Shown: positions 17,282-26,353 of the stretch, in pieces
Layout: each line of letters starts with the position of its first letter
How positions within the stretch are numbered: the stretch's first letter is position 1
Source: Spirosoma linguale DSM 74
GTDB lineage: Bacteria; Bacteroidota; Bacteroidia; Cytophagales; Spirosomataceae
DNA length: 64,000 nt
NCBI GenBank assembly: GCA_000024525.1
Contig: CP001769.1
Coordinates: forward strand, 7,969,001 to 8,033,000
Reading direction: 5' to 3'
The notes under the pieces: generated by a model
The model's input: only the letters and a program-made list of their open reading frames with translations
The model's database searches: none
What the model was told of the DNA's origin: nothing
Position numbers and translations under genes: made by a program

Positions 17282-17304
17282 ACCACCCACCAATAACCAC
17301 TAAC

Positions 17305-18525
17305 GTGACTAAAACAGCATTGGCCATACATGGTGGCGAAAAAGCCGTTAAGACTACCTTTCCGTGGCCCATTTACGATGAGCAGGATGTGCAGGCCGTG
17401 GCTGATCTGGTGCGGAGCGGCCAATGGGGAAACCCGGACTGCGCCGGGGCCGTTGCCGACTTCGAGCAGCAGTTTGCCCGGTATTGCGGCAGTAAATATG
17501 CCATAAGCTGCGTAAACGGGTCGGTTTCCCTGCGGCTGGCGCTGATTGCCTGTGGCGTACGGCCTGGCGATGAAGTCATTGTGCCACCTTACACCTTCAT
17601 TGCCACGGCTTCCGTGGTGCTGGAGGTAAACTGCGTTCCCGTCTTCGTCGATATTCAGCCCGATACGTATAACCTGGACCCCACGGCCATCGAGGCCGCC
17701 ATTACGGAGCGCACCAAAGTGATCATCCCCGTTCATTTTGCCGGACTTCCCTGCGATATGGATGCTATTTTGGACATTGCCCGTCGGCACAACCTTCGGG
17801 TTATTGAAGATGCCGCCCACGCGCATGGCGGGGAGTACCGGGGCCGTAAACTCGGGTCTATTGGCGATGCGGGCAGTTTCAGCTTTCAATCATCTAAAAA
17901 CCTGACCTCGGGCGAGGGTGGCATGGTCATCACCAGCGACGACGACCTGTACCGAACCATGAACTCCATGCGGAACGTGGGGCGACTGCCGGGCGGGCAG
18001 TGGTATGACCATTTTAATCCGGGTTGTAACTACCGAATTACCCAGCTACAGGCCGTTCTGCTCAGTGAGCAGCTGAAGCGGCTGGACGAGCAGACACGCA
18101 TCCGCAACGAGAACGGGCTTTATCTGGATAGCCTGCTGGCCGATGTAGCGGGCATAACTCCGCTGAGTCGGGTAGGGGAGGAACTGATTCATCCGTATCA
18201 TCTCTATATTTTCCGGTACGACAAAGCGAAGTTCGGTCAGGTGTCGAAGCAGGAGTTTGTGGCGATGCTGGCGGCAGAAGGGCTTCCCTGTTCGGCGGGT
18301 TATCCGCATCCGTTATACAAACAGCCCGTTTTTCAGCAAAAAAACTGGTTATGCTACGCCCTGCCCGACACGGTCGATTACAAAAATGTGTCCTGCCCGG
18401 TTGCCGAATACGCCTGCACCGACGAAGCGGTGTGGATTTTTCAGCAGGCCATGCTGGGGTCGCGCTCCGATATGGACGCCTTTGCCGACGCTATTCGCAA
18501 AGTGCAACACGCCCTCATTAAATAG
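17305..18525 (+). CDS. DegT/DnrJ/EryC1/StrS-family PLP-dependent aminotransferase
   Basis: This 406-residue fold-type I aminotransferase is of the sugar/cyclitol aminotransferase class. The PLP-binding lysine is Lys198 (FSFQSSKNLTSGEGG). Other family blocks are SGQWGNPDCAGAVADFEQQFARYCGSKYAISCVNGSVSLRLAL, GDEVIVPPYTFIAT, VFVDIQPDTYNLDP, VIPVHFAGLPCDMD and VIEDAAHAHG. Such enzymes transaminate keto-sugars or scyllo-inosose, and the GDEVIVPPYTF type is common in catabolic loci. The start is GTG at 17305, chosen because MTKTALAIHGGEKAV is the usual N-terminus of the family. The large secreted glycosidase-like gene follows after 162 bp with an inverted repeat between. The true substrate is unknown. 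Confidence 0.9.
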   Translation: MTKTALAIHGGEKAVKTTFPWPIYDEQDVQAVADLVRSGQWGNPDCAGAVADFEQQFARYCGSKYAISCVNGSVSLRLALIACGVRPGDEVIVPPYTFIATASVVLEVNCVPVFVDIQPDTYNLDPTAIEAAITERTKVIIPVHFAGLPCDMDAILDIARRHNLRVIEDAAHAHGGEYRGRKLGSIGDAGSFSFQSSKNLTSGEGGMVITSDDDLYRTMNSMRNVGRLPGGQWYDHFNPGCNYRITQLQAVLLSEQLKRLDEQTRIRNENGLYLDSLLADVAGITPLSRVGEELIHPYHLYIFRYDKAKFGQVSKQEFVAMLAAEGLPCSAGYPHPLYKQPVFQQKNWLCYALPDTVDYKNVSCPVAEYACTDEAVWIFQQAMLGSRSDMDAFADAIRKVQHALIK

Positions 18526-18563
18526 TACTCTTTTAAGATAGAAGCTTGAACAAACGTTAGTGA

Positions 18564-18634
18564 TTATGTTTGAGCCAAGCCAGAGCTTGGCCGTCGAATG
18601 GCAAAGTCCAAGCTCTGGCTTGGCCCAGACATAA
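18564..18634. repeat. Paired-palindrome inverted repeat (REP/BIME-like)
   Basis: The 27-bp arms 18564-18590 and 18608-18634 match with two mismatches over a 17-bp spacer. Each arm contains its own palindrome, CCAAGCCAGAGCTTGG (18575-18590) and CCAAGCTCTGGCTTGG (18608-18623), in inverted orientation with centres 33 bp apart. It lies between two codirectional genes and is not followed by a T-run, so a repeat-element origin is as likely as a terminator role. Confidence 0.8.
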
Positions 18635-18687
18635 CCCACTCGAACGATTAAATTGGAAGAGAACTAGCTATTATTATCTCCCTTATT

Positions 18688-21054
18688 ATGTACCCAACCC
18701 GTCTTGTTTCCCGGCTCGCTTTACTGCTTGTTTTGATCGTTGCCAAATCTGCTGTTCTGTTGGCGCAGCCAATTAACCTACAGCGTGCAGTTGTGCTTTT
18801 ATCGCCCTCCGTTCCGGCACCGATACGCGTAACAGCTCCCCAGATGCTGACGGAGGAAATTGCCAAACGAACGGGCATAACCCTGAAAAGCGTGACTGGC
18901 TGGCCAAAAACGAACCCCGTTTGTGTGGCGTTTGCCCTGGCGGGCGATACCGATGTTGCCGGGGTTCCGGTGCCTGTAAGTCCGGACAGACAACGCCCGG
19001 AAACACGGCCGGAAGGGTTTCGGGTTGTGAGCGATGTTACGCCCAAAGGCACCACACTGTGGATTATCGGAGCCGATGCCCGTGGTATTTTATATGGTAC
19101 CGGCTGGCTGCTCCGAAATCTTACGATGGACCGGAAACGGCTCGAACTGGCCGCACCAGCCAACATCGCTACCGCCCCCGCTTACCCTATTCGGGGGCAT
19201 CAGTTAGGGTATCGGTCAACGGCCAACTCATACGATGCCTGGACGGTGGCGCAGTTCGACCAGTACATTCGGGAGCTGGCTATTTTTGGTACCAACGCTA
19301 TTGAGGGTATTCCGTTTCACGAAGAAGAGAAGCCTAGCCCCCATTTTAAGTTGCCTGCTCCGGAGATGCGGATAAAAATGAGCGAGATATGCCAGAAGTA
19401 CGACCTCGATTACTGGGTGTGGACCCCCGCCACCTTTGCCCTGACCGACGAGGCCAAACGAACGGCCGAACTCGATTTGCACGAGTCTTTCTACAAAGCC
19501 TGTCCCCGGCTCGATCATATTTTTGTGCCGGGGGGCGATCCGGGCGATAATCACCCCCGGGAGGTGATGCCTTTTCTGAAAGACCTGCACAAGCGCCTGG
19601 TCAACTACCACCCGAAGGCCAAAATATGGCTCTCATTGCAGGGATTCAGCGTTGAGCAGGTCGATTACTTTTACGGGTACCTCGCGCAGAACAAACCCGA
19701 CTGGCTGGCGGGGGTGGTTCACGGGCCAGGGAGCCCGTCTCTGGCCGAAACCCGCTTCCGGCTCCCGAAGCAATACCAACTTCGGCAGTACCCCGACATT
19801 ACCCATAACATCCGTTGCGAATACCCGGTCGAGCGCTGGGATCAGGCCTATGCGCTGACGCTGGGCCGGGAAGCAGCTAACCCGCGCCCGAATTTCTTCG
19901 CCAAAGCACAGGCAGCCGCAGCCCCGTTTACCGATGGCTTTGTGTCGTATTCCGATGGCTGTCATGACGATGTGAATAAGGTTGTCTGGAGTATGCGCGG
20001 CTGGAACCCGGAGGCCGATGTCAACGAAATACTCGCGGATTATGGCCGTTTTTTCTTTGGCCCAACGCTGGATGCCGCCACGGCCAATGGCATTGCGGCT
20101 CTCGAACAAAACTGGCAGGGTCCACTGGCCGAAAACGGTGGGGTAGAAGCGACGCTCGCTTACTGGAAAAAACTGGAAGCCGATCAGCCAGCCTTGGCAA
20201 CCAACTGGCGATGGCAGCTTTTCCTGCTCCGGGCAACTTACGATGCGTATACCCGCAGGCGTTTGCTGTATGAGCAGGGCCTCGAAAAGACCGCCAATCA
20301 ACAACTCGCCAGTGCCGACCGGGTTGGTCCCGAAGTGGCCATGAGTCAAGCGCTGGATGTAGTGAATCGGGCCGATAAAAATCCGGTTTCGCCCGAGTTG
20401 AGGAGCCGGATCGAAAGCCTGTGCGCCGACTTGTTTGCCTCCGTTGGCTTGCAGACCAGTGTGCCGAAATACCAAGCGAAAGGCTACGAGCGGGGCTGTG
20501 TGCTGGATTTTGTCGATTATCCGCTCAACAACCGCTGGTGGCTGGCTGATGAGTTTGTAAAGATCAAATCCCTGAAAACGAAGGCAGAGCAGGTAAATCG
20601 TCTGCAGGAAATCAGCGCCTGGGAAAACCCCGGCAAGGGCAGCTTTTACGACGATGTATCGAGTGTCAGCAAAGGGCCGCGCGTAAAAACCATCTCCGAC
20701 GATGCCACCGATATTGCCTGGTGGCAGGATGGCCGCAGCCGTGCCCGATTATCTTCCCAAACGTATCAGCGAAGCCCGTCGCTCACCTACGAAAACCTTG
20801 ACCCCGGTGCCCGGTATGTTGTGCGGGTAGTGGGATTCGGTGAAGCCTTGCTGCGCGTGGATGGCCAGCGACTCGAACCAACGCTGTACAACCGGGAGGC
20901 CGACACAGTGAAAGAATGGATTGTGCCACTATCGGCCACGCTGGATGGGCGCATCAGCGTCACCTTCGATCAGCCGGAAGAGTCGCACCTGAACTGGCGG
21001 CAAAATTCCCGCATTTCTGATATCTGGCTGCTGAAAGAAAAAGGGAGCGAGTGA
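18688..21054 (+). CDS. Large secreted glycoside hydrolase-like protein (GH20 N-domain / alpha-glucuronidase-like)
   Basis: This 788-residue protein has a signal peptide (to about residue 29, SAVLLAQP). Residues of about 33-155 look like the alpha/beta 'zincin-like' domain found before GH20 and GH67 catalytic barrels (MLTEEIAKRTGITL; DARGILYGTGWLLRNL). A TIM-barrel-like region follows (YPIRGHQLGYRSTANSYDAWTVAQFDQYIRELAIFGTNAIEGIPFH; HIFVPGGDPGDNHP; KIWLSLQGF; GFVSYSDGCHDDVNKVVW), and a C-terminal beta region at about 660-785 resembles a carbohydrate-binding module. No acid/base pair can be named from inspection, so the enzyme class and substrate are open; it is probably a periplasmic glycosidase acting on decorated glycans. 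It follows the DegT aminotransferase in the same direction. Confidence 0.65.
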   Translation: MYPTRLVSRLALLLVLIVAKSAVLLAQPINLQRAVVLLSPSVPAPIRVTAPQMLTEEIAKRTGITLKSVTGWPKTNPVCVAFALAGDTDVAGVPVPVSPDRQRPETRPEGFRVVSDVTPKGTTLWIIGADARGILYGTGWLLRNLTMDRKRLELAAPANIATAPAYPIRGHQLGYRSTANSYDAWTVAQFDQYIRELAIFGTNAIEGIPFHEEEKPSPHFKLPAPEMRIKMSEICQKYDLDYWVWTPATFALTDEAKRTAELDLHESFYKACPRLDHIFVPGGDPGDNHPREVMPFLKDLHKRLVNYHPKAKIWLSLQGFSVEQVDYFYGYLAQNKPDWLAGVVHGPGSPSLAETRFRLPKQYQLRQYPDITHNIRCEYPVERWDQAYALTLGREAANPRPNFFAKAQAAAAPFTDGFVSYSDGCHDDVNKVVWSMRGWNPEADVNEILADYGRFFFGPTLDAATANGIAALEQNWQGPLAENGGVEATLAYWKKLEADQPALATNWRWQLFLLRATYDAYTRRRLLYEQGLEKTANQQLASADRVGPEVAMSQALDVVNRADKNPVSPELRSRIESLCADLFASVGLQTSVPKYQAKGYERGCVLDFVDYPLNNRWWLADEFVKIKSLKTKAEQVNRLQEISAWENPGKGSFYDDVSSVSKGPRVKTISDDATDIAWWQDGRSRARLSSQTYQRSPSLTYENLDPGARYVVRVVGFGEALLRVDGQRLEPTLYNREADTVKEWIVPLSATLDGRISVTFDQPEESHLNWRQNSRISDIWLLKEKGSE

Positions 21055-21140
21055 GCTGAGCAACTTGCTTTATGCCTGTGTTGTCGTGAATAATGGCCGC
21101 GTTTAAGCGCCAAGTACGTAGATGGCGCGTGTGCGTTGGG

Positions 21141-21253
21141 CATAGTCTGTGACTATGTCCGGGTGTTATCCGGTCTCCGACCGGTGTGAATGGCTGATTT
21201 ACAGCACACCGGTCGGAGACCGGATAACGCTCCTGCCTGGTCTGAGACTAGGC
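21141..21253. repeat. Four-palindrome REP/BIME-like element
   Basis: The inner 24-bp perfect inverted repeat (21165-21188 with 21205-21228) is flanked by two further palindromes (21141-21157 and 21235-21253). All four carry the same 9-bp palindromic core GTCT-NN-GAC or its complement, at 21145, 21173, 21212 and 21240, giving centre spacings of 28, 39 and 28 bp. It sits between two codirectional genes, upstream of the promoter at 21300. Confidence 0.85.
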
Positions 21254-21299
21254 AGAACATTCCTTGTATCAATTCCTGAAAAAATAATGCTCTCAGCTA

Positions 21300-21327
21300 T
21301 TGTGTGATAAAAACTTTATTAACTTTG
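21300..21327 (+). promoter_or_regulatory. Bacteroidota-type promoter for the DUF4153 gene
   Basis: A TTG at 21300-21302 and TAACTTTG at 21320-21327 match the Bacteroidota -33 (TTG) and -7 (TAnnTTTG) elements with 17 bp between. This overlaps an upstream in-frame start (21300) of the next gene and supports initiation at ATG 21366 instead. Confidence 0.6.
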
Positions 21328-21365
21328 AACTACAAAGTACTTTTAAAGATTTAACATCAGGCTTT

Positions 21366-22610
21366 ATGCGCGAAGAGATACTGTCGAATCTAAACAATCC
21401 CCGGCAACTGGAAACGTTGTACTGGACCAACAAAACTACCTTCAAAGCCGCCTTTAATACGCTGTATCCGCAATTGCAGGGCAACCTCCTAGCTGAAGGA
21501 TGGTACCAGCGGCTTAATTATAAGCCCGACGAACTGGCTTGGGGTACGGCTAAGGAGCGGCTTTTCGTAGTAGGGGCTTCCGGACTGGCTGCGCTGCTGG
21601 CCCAGCTACCCAAGATAGTGTCGCTGGATGAGGGATACTTTTATTCACGTCATGTGGGCTTCATCGTGTTCCCGCTATTGATCGCTTACTTTGCCTGGAA
21701 AAACAAGATCTCCTGGAAAACGGGCGCCTGGCTGGGGGGGCTTATCCTGTTCGCCCTGGTCTTCATCAACTTCCTTCCTAAAAATCCAGCCAGCAATACC
21801 CTGATTCTGTCCTGTATTCATTTGCCCCTGTGGCTGTGGTCTTTGCTGGGCTTTACGTTTGGCGGAGGGAAGCTGAAAGGTGAGGTAAACTGGCTGGGCT
21901 TTCTGCGGTATAACGGCGAGCTGGCCGTAGTGACCCCCTTGCTGCTGATAGCAGGCGGACTGACGACGGCACTTACCATTAACTTGTTTGGACTGAGTGG
22001 CTGGAAGATCGAAACGTTCTACTTCAGCTATATCGTGGTTAGCGGACTGGCCGCAGTGCCCATAGTAGCTACTTTTCTTACTCAGACTCAGCCCGCGCTG
22101 GTCAACAAAGTTGCTCCGGTCATTGCAAACTTGTTTAGTCCGGTGGCGCTGGTAATGCTGGTGGTTTATCTGACGGCCACGGTTTTTTCGGGGAAAGATC
22201 CGTACCATGACCGTGACTTTCTGTTGTTGTATAATGCGCTGTTAATCGGCGTGATGGCACTTATTTTCTTTTCGGTAGCCGAGGCCACGCCTACCAGCAA
22301 AAAGCCTGTTCAGATTTTGATTCTTTTCCTGTTATCGACGGTAACCGTAGTAGTTAACGGTATTGCGCTGTCGGCGGTTTTATTCCGGATTTCCGAATGG
22401 GGCTTAACGCCCAACCGGGCTGCCGTGCTGGGGGCGAATGTCTTAATGCTCAGTCATCTGCTCTACGTAAGCGTGCGGCTCTTTGGGGCTATGACTCGCA
22501 AAAGCGACCTCTCGCTGGTAGGCCGGTCAATGACTTTCTTCCTGCCCGTTTACAGCCTGTGGAGCGCTATTGTGGTCTTTTTATTTCCCCTGCTCTTTGG
22601 CTTTAAGTAA
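21366..22610 (+). CDS. DUF4153-like polytopic membrane protein
   Basis: This 414-residue protein has about 11 hydrophobic membrane segments, beginning around 'RLFVVGASGLAALLAQLP' and 'HVGFIVFPLLIAYFAW' and ending in 'FFLPVYSLWSAIVVFLFPLLFGFK'. Its pattern fits the DUF4153 family of inner-membrane proteins with unknown function. ATG 21366 (MREEILSNLNN) is preferred because the frame upstream overlaps a good promoter. A LytS-type kinase follows in the same direction after 148 bp, which may mean functional linkage. Nothing catalytic can be seen. Confidence 0.7.
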   Translation: MREEILSNLNNPRQLETLYWTNKTTFKAAFNTLYPQLQGNLLAEGWYQRLNYKPDELAWGTAKERLFVVGASGLAALLAQLPKIVSLDEGYFYSRHVGFIVFPLLIAYFAWKNKISWKTGAWLGGLILFALVFINFLPKNPASNTLILSCIHLPLWLWSLLGFTFGGGKLKGEVNWLGFLRYNGELAVVTPLLLIAGGLTTALTINLFGLSGWKIETFYFSYIVVSGLAAVPIVATFLTQTQPALVNKVAPVIANLFSPVALVMLVVYLTATVFSGKDPYHDRDFLLLYNALLIGVMALIFFSVAEATPTSKKPVQILILFLLSTVTVVVNGIALSAVLFRISEWGLTPNRAAVLGANVLMLSHLLYVSVRLFGAMTRKSDLSLVGRSMTFFLPVYSLWSAIVVFLFPLLFGFK

Positions 22611-22758
22611 GATAACACGCCAGAAAGGCATGGACATAGCTACCTGATTCCAGTCGACTCTATTTCTGATTCCAATTCACAGTAAGACTTACCAAATTCA
22701 CATTGACCTCAATTATCATCAGGAAAGAGTCTTCTTTTGACGCCTTAACGTCGGGGAT

Positions 22759-24384
22759 ATGAAAAAGGCAGTCTTATTATTGATGATGGGAGCAATACTG
22801 ACCATTGCTTCTGCACAAGCTCAGATCAGGTGGGACGACTACTCACAAAGCTATACGACTGGTTCAACGGGTAAATCGCCAGCCATCGGTTTACTGGTTG
22901 CCTTACGTAAAGGCAACGATTTCTTATGGTCGATCCGTGAAACGAGTAAACATTTTCATTTACTGAATGATACTTCTTTCCGTCAATTGCGACCAAAGGA
23001 AATAATAGTCCGAAACACGTTTGATACAGCCCGTGCGCAGTTTTTTATGCCGGGTGTCGGACGGAAGAATGCCCATTTATTCCAGTTTCGGGTTATGGAA
23101 TACCCCGGTAACCGGATTCTGGTGCCCTGGCGGGGTATTGACCGGTTTACCGATTCTACCCTGATTCACGAATCAGGTATACCTGAAATGGCCTACCTCG
23201 GCGGTTACCGAACCAGCCTCGGCAAGATGCTGATTGTAGATGTAAAGCAGGTAGAGCATGACCGGATCATGGCTACCTCCCTGATTGCCTGGGAGCCCAT
23301 CAAGCCGGTGGTAACGAATGTGTACACGTCTGATAATGTTGATCAGTTTCTCAAAAAGCTGCAATACCCCTGGGCGAAAATCAAAGAGCCCACCGGCCAG
23401 CAGTCGCCTGTACTTACCGTACCCTCCACCAATACCAACCTTATCTTTGTGCTCAGAGGGACTATTTTTACCAAAGACCAAATTCAATACCAACTAATCC
23501 GGGATGGCAGCGTGTATAGCCCCTGGCGGTACAATGAGTATGACAACAGCTTTATCTGGCTCAACCAGTATCCGCCGGGTAGTTATGCACTCACTATACG
23601 GTATTCGGCTCAGCCACAGCATATCGCCGAATATCGCTTCGACGTAGAGCCTGCCTGGTACCAAACGAATCTGTTCCGCATAGTAGTCGGCATTTTTGTG
23701 GCGGCCATACTGGGTGCCAGCTTGTTTGTCATCTTGTTTATCCGGCAGCGACGGAAAACCCAGCGGGAACAACTAAACAGAACCAGAGTACAGCTTGAGT
23801 TAAAAGCTATTTACGCCCAGCTAAATCCACACTTTGTGTTCAATGCGCTCAGTTCTATTCAGGGCCTTATCAACAAGCAGGACATCAAAGGGGCCAACGA
23901 ATACCTGTCTGACTTTGCCCGGCTTCTGCGGGAGTCGCTCAACCATAGCAACAAAGACGAAATATCCCTTCAGGAGGAAATGCAGACGTTGGATACATAT
24001 CTAAAGCTGGAGCAACTACGGTTTAACTTTCAATACAAAACCAGCATCGACCCGGCAATTAACGCCTATGAGACAAATGTACCGGCCCTGCTTCTACAAC
24101 CCCTGGTCGAAAACGCTGTGAAACATGGCGTAGCTTCGTTGCAGGCAGATGGCCGTATTGCTATTAGTGTCAGCCGGTCGGCCCACACGCTGATCGTTAC
24201 CATAGCCGACAATGGCAACGGCTACACCGAAACTAAGTCAGCCAGTGGTGTGGGTTTACGGCTTGTGCATGACCGGATCAAGCTGTTGAACGAACTCAAC
24301 CCGAAACAGCCGATTACCTTTGTCAGTAACAACAGCGGCACGGGTATGCACGTTACGCTTACGTTTACCGATTGGTTCTTATGA
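22759..24384 (+). CDS. LytS/YehU-type sensor histidine kinase
   Basis: This 541-residue kinase has a signal peptide (residues 1-21), a periplasmic sensory region of about 280 residues ending in a Y_Y_Y-like beta segment (SVYSPWRYNEYDNSFIWLNQYPPGSYALTIRYSA), one transmembrane helix at about 305-329, and a His_kinase domain with phospho-acceptor His358 in AQLNPHFVFNALSSIQ. The HATPase motifs LLLQPLVENAVKHG, IADNGNGY and GVGLRLVHDRI follow. It is translationally coupled to the LytTR regulator through an ATGA overlap and phosphorylates it by family precedent. The signal sensed is unknown. Confidence 0.93.
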   Translation: MKKAVLLLMMGAILTIASAQAQIRWDDYSQSYTTGSTGKSPAIGLLVALRKGNDFLWSIRETSKHFHLLNDTSFRQLRPKEIIVRNTFDTARAQFFMPGVGRKNAHLFQFRVMEYPGNRILVPWRGIDRFTDSTLIHESGIPEMAYLGGYRTSLGKMLIVDVKQVEHDRIMATSLIAWEPIKPVVTNVYTSDNVDQFLKKLQYPWAKIKEPTGQQSPVLTVPSTNTNLIFVLRGTIFTKDQIQYQLIRDGSVYSPWRYNEYDNSFIWLNQYPPGSYALTIRYSAQPQHIAEYRFDVEPAWYQTNLFRIVVGIFVAAILGASLFVILFIRQRRKTQREQLNRTRVQLELKAIYAQLNPHFVFNALSSIQGLINKQDIKGANEYLSDFARLLRESLNHSNKDEISLQEEMQTLDTYLKLEQLRFNFQYKTSIDPAINAYETNVPALLLQPLVENAVKHGVASLQADGRIAISVSRSAHTLIVTIADNGNGYTETKSASGVGLRLVHDRIKLLNELNPKQPITFVSNNSGTGMHVTLTFTDWFL

Positions 24385-25133
24385 ACGTGAAAGCCCTCTT
24401 GATCGACGATGAACCGAATAACCTGGACAACCTACGGGCGCTGCTCGATGTGTATTGTCCGCAGGTGGACATCTGCGGTATGGCTCTGAACGCTGAGGCC
24501 GGTCAACGCTTGTTGTATACGCACCAGCCCGACTTGCTGTTTCTGGATATACAGATGCCCGGGCAAAACGGTTTTGACCTCTTACGAAAACTACCCGAAC
24601 ACGATTTTGAGGTGATTTTCGTGACGGCTTACGATCAGTATGCCATACAGGCCATGCGGTTTGCGGCCGTCGATTACCTGCTGAAACCGGTCGATATTGG
24701 CGAATTGCAGGCAGCGGTAGACAGGGCCATTAAACAACGCCGTCTGAAAGTTCAGAACCAACAACTCGAAAACCTGCTGACCTTACTAAAAACCGGTGCT
24801 GCGAACGAAGCACAGCGTATTACCCTGGCAACAGCCAAAGAGACGCGCTTTGTGAAAACGAGCGAGATCGTCCGCTGCCAGTCATCGAACAACTATACCA
24901 CCTTTTACCTGACCGATGGGGAAACGCTGCTGGTGTGCAGGCCCATTTACGAATACGATGAGTTATTGAAAAGCCATGGTTTCATGCGCTGCCATCAGTC
25001 GCATCTGGTCAATAAAGCGTTTATCAAGAGCTGGAAAAAGGAGTTTGGCGACTTTCTGCTGTTGACCGATGGTACCGAACTGCCCATTGCCCGAGGTAAG
25101 AAGGATGAGCTTAAAAAAGCACTGCGGTTATGA
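24381..25133 (+). CDS. LytTR-family response regulator
   Basis: This 250-residue regulator has a receiver domain with the acidic pair Asp9-Asp10 and phospho-acceptor Asp56 (LLFLDIQMPGQNGFDLL), the conserved Thr in VTAYDQYA and Lys in YLLKPVDI. A LytTR DNA-binding domain spans about 147-250 (RITLATAKETRFVKTSEIVRCQSSNNYTTFYLTDGE...MRCHQSHLVNKAFI). The start is the ATG at 24381 that overlaps the kinase stop. LytTR proteins bind direct repeats in promoters; the upstream DUF4153 gene and the operon itself are candidate targets. Confidence 0.94.
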   Translation: MNVKALLIDDEPNNLDNLRALLDVYCPQVDICGMALNAEAGQRLLYTHQPDLLFLDIQMPGQNGFDLLRKLPEHDFEVIFVTAYDQYAIQAMRFAAVDYLLKPVDIGELQAAVDRAIKQRRLKVQNQQLENLLTLLKTGAANEAQRITLATAKETRFVKTSEIVRCQSSNNYTTFYLTDGETLLVCRPIYEYDELLKSHGFMRCHQSHLVNKAFIKSWKKEFGDFLLLTDGTELPIARGKKDELKKALRL

Positions 25134-25170
25134 TGTGTCCCGGCGTATAGCAAACACCAGCCCCATTCCG

Positions 25171-26334
25171 CTACTTTCCGGCCAGGTACCGATGCCGGTA
25201 TTTGAGGGGCGTACACCCTTTGATCTGCTTGAACTGACGGGCAATGTTCCGGGTGTCGTTCAGGCCTAAATCCATGGCAATTTCAAACACCGCCTGATCT
25301 GTTTCGAGCAGTTTTTTGGAGAATTTCTCGATGCGTAAATTCTGGATATACTTGTAAATAGGGTAGCCGATCACCTGCTGGAAACGCATTTCGAGCGACC
25401 GTCTCGACAAGGGAACCTGCTTCACCACATCGTCGACCTGTAAGTTCTTGTCAATGTTCTGGTGGATATACTTCAACGATACGGCAATGTATTCGTCGGG
25501 GGTGGCGTAGATGTCGGTCGATTGACGGGTGATCACCTGCGTGGGTTCAACAACGATGTCGTAGCCTTGGGTTATTTCTTTGCGGATCAGCCGGTCGAGG
25601 AGGTGAGCGGCATCGTAACCACCTTTCTCGGCATCGAGGGTGATACTGGACAGGGGCGGGTCGGAAAGCTCGCAGAACATCTCGTCATTGTCGACACCCA
25701 GTACGGCAACCTCTTCGGGAATGCGGATGCCCGAATGCCGACAAGCCTCCGTAATGTGCTGTCCCAGGCGGTCGTCGCAGGTCATGATGGCAATGGGTTT
25801 GGGCAGCGACGCCAGCCATTCGCTCAGCGAACTGGGCTTGTAATACCACAGCTCGCTGGATCGGGCTTTTTCGTGTTCAAAATACGTGACCTGATAACCC
25901 GCCCGCGTCACCCGTTCCTCAAACCCTTCGGCTCGCTCCCGCGACCAGACGATGTTGCTGAAGCCGTAAAAGGCAAAGTGCTGGAATCCTTTTTTCAGGA
26001 AGTATTCGGCGCCCATCGCCCCCGTTTCGCGGTAGGCCCCGGTTATGTTGGGTATATCGGTAAAACGCTCTTTAAAATCCTGCGCAATGACGGGAATGCC
26101 CGCCTGCACGATCTTCTCAACACTGACATCATTGTACAATTGTCCCACAATGCCGTCGGCCTCCCATTCACGTGCCCAGTCGAGGATGCCATCAATGCCC
26201 ATCGTTTCGCGGTGGAAAAGGGGCATCCGGCAAAATACCCACGGGCCGTGTTCCCGCGAATATTTGGTGATGCCTTTCAGCAGACTCTTGCTGTACTCTT
26301 CCGAGAAGTCGATCAGTAGAATAATCTTGTGCAT
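25171..26334 (-). CDS. XylR-type (LacI sensor + AraC DNA-binding) transcriptional regulator
   Basis: This 387-residue regulator has an N-terminal LacI/periplasmic-binding-protein-like sugar sensor (about 1-270: KIILLIDFSEEYSKSLLKGITKYSREHGPW; GIPVIAQDF; AIMTCDDRLGQHITEACRHSGIRIPEEVAVLGVDND; PPLSSITLDAEKGGYDAA). A C-terminal AraC helix-turn-helix pair follows (about 285-385: AVSLKYIHQNIDKNLQVDDVVKQVPLSRRSLEMRFQQVIGYPIYKYI...VFEIAMDLGLNDTRNIARQFKQIKGCTPLKYR). The start is ATG 26334; the upstream extension to 26370 runs into an inverted repeat and is unlikely to be translated. It lies next to, and on the same strand as, the sugar transporter/kinase/hexosaminidase genes and is the likely activator of this amino-sugar locus. 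Confidence 0.92.
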   Translation of the reverse strand: MHKIILLIDFSEEYSKSLLKGITKYSREHGPWVFCRMPLFHRETMGIDGILDWAREWEADGIVGQLYNDVSVEKIVQAGIPVIAQDFKERFTDIPNITGAYRETGAMGAEYFLKKGFQHFAFYGFSNIVWSRERAEGFEERVTRAGYQVTYFEHEKARSSELWYYKPSSLSEWLASLPKPIAIMTCDDRLGQHITEACRHSGIRIPEEVAVLGVDNDEMFCELSDPPLSSITLDAEKGGYDAAHLLDRLIRKEITQGYDIVVEPTQVITRQSTDIYATPDEYIAVSLKYIHQNIDKNLQVDDVVKQVPLSRRSLEMRFQQVIGYPIYKYIQNLRIEKFSKKLLETDQAVFEIAMDLGLNDTRNIARQFKQIKGCTPLKYRHRYLAGK

Positions 26335-26353
26335 AGGAGAGGAAGCTGTGGGA

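Noticed and set aside
25462..26319. 285-codon open frame on the plus strand
   Set aside because: It is antisense to the XylR-type regulator, whose domains are complete on the other strand.
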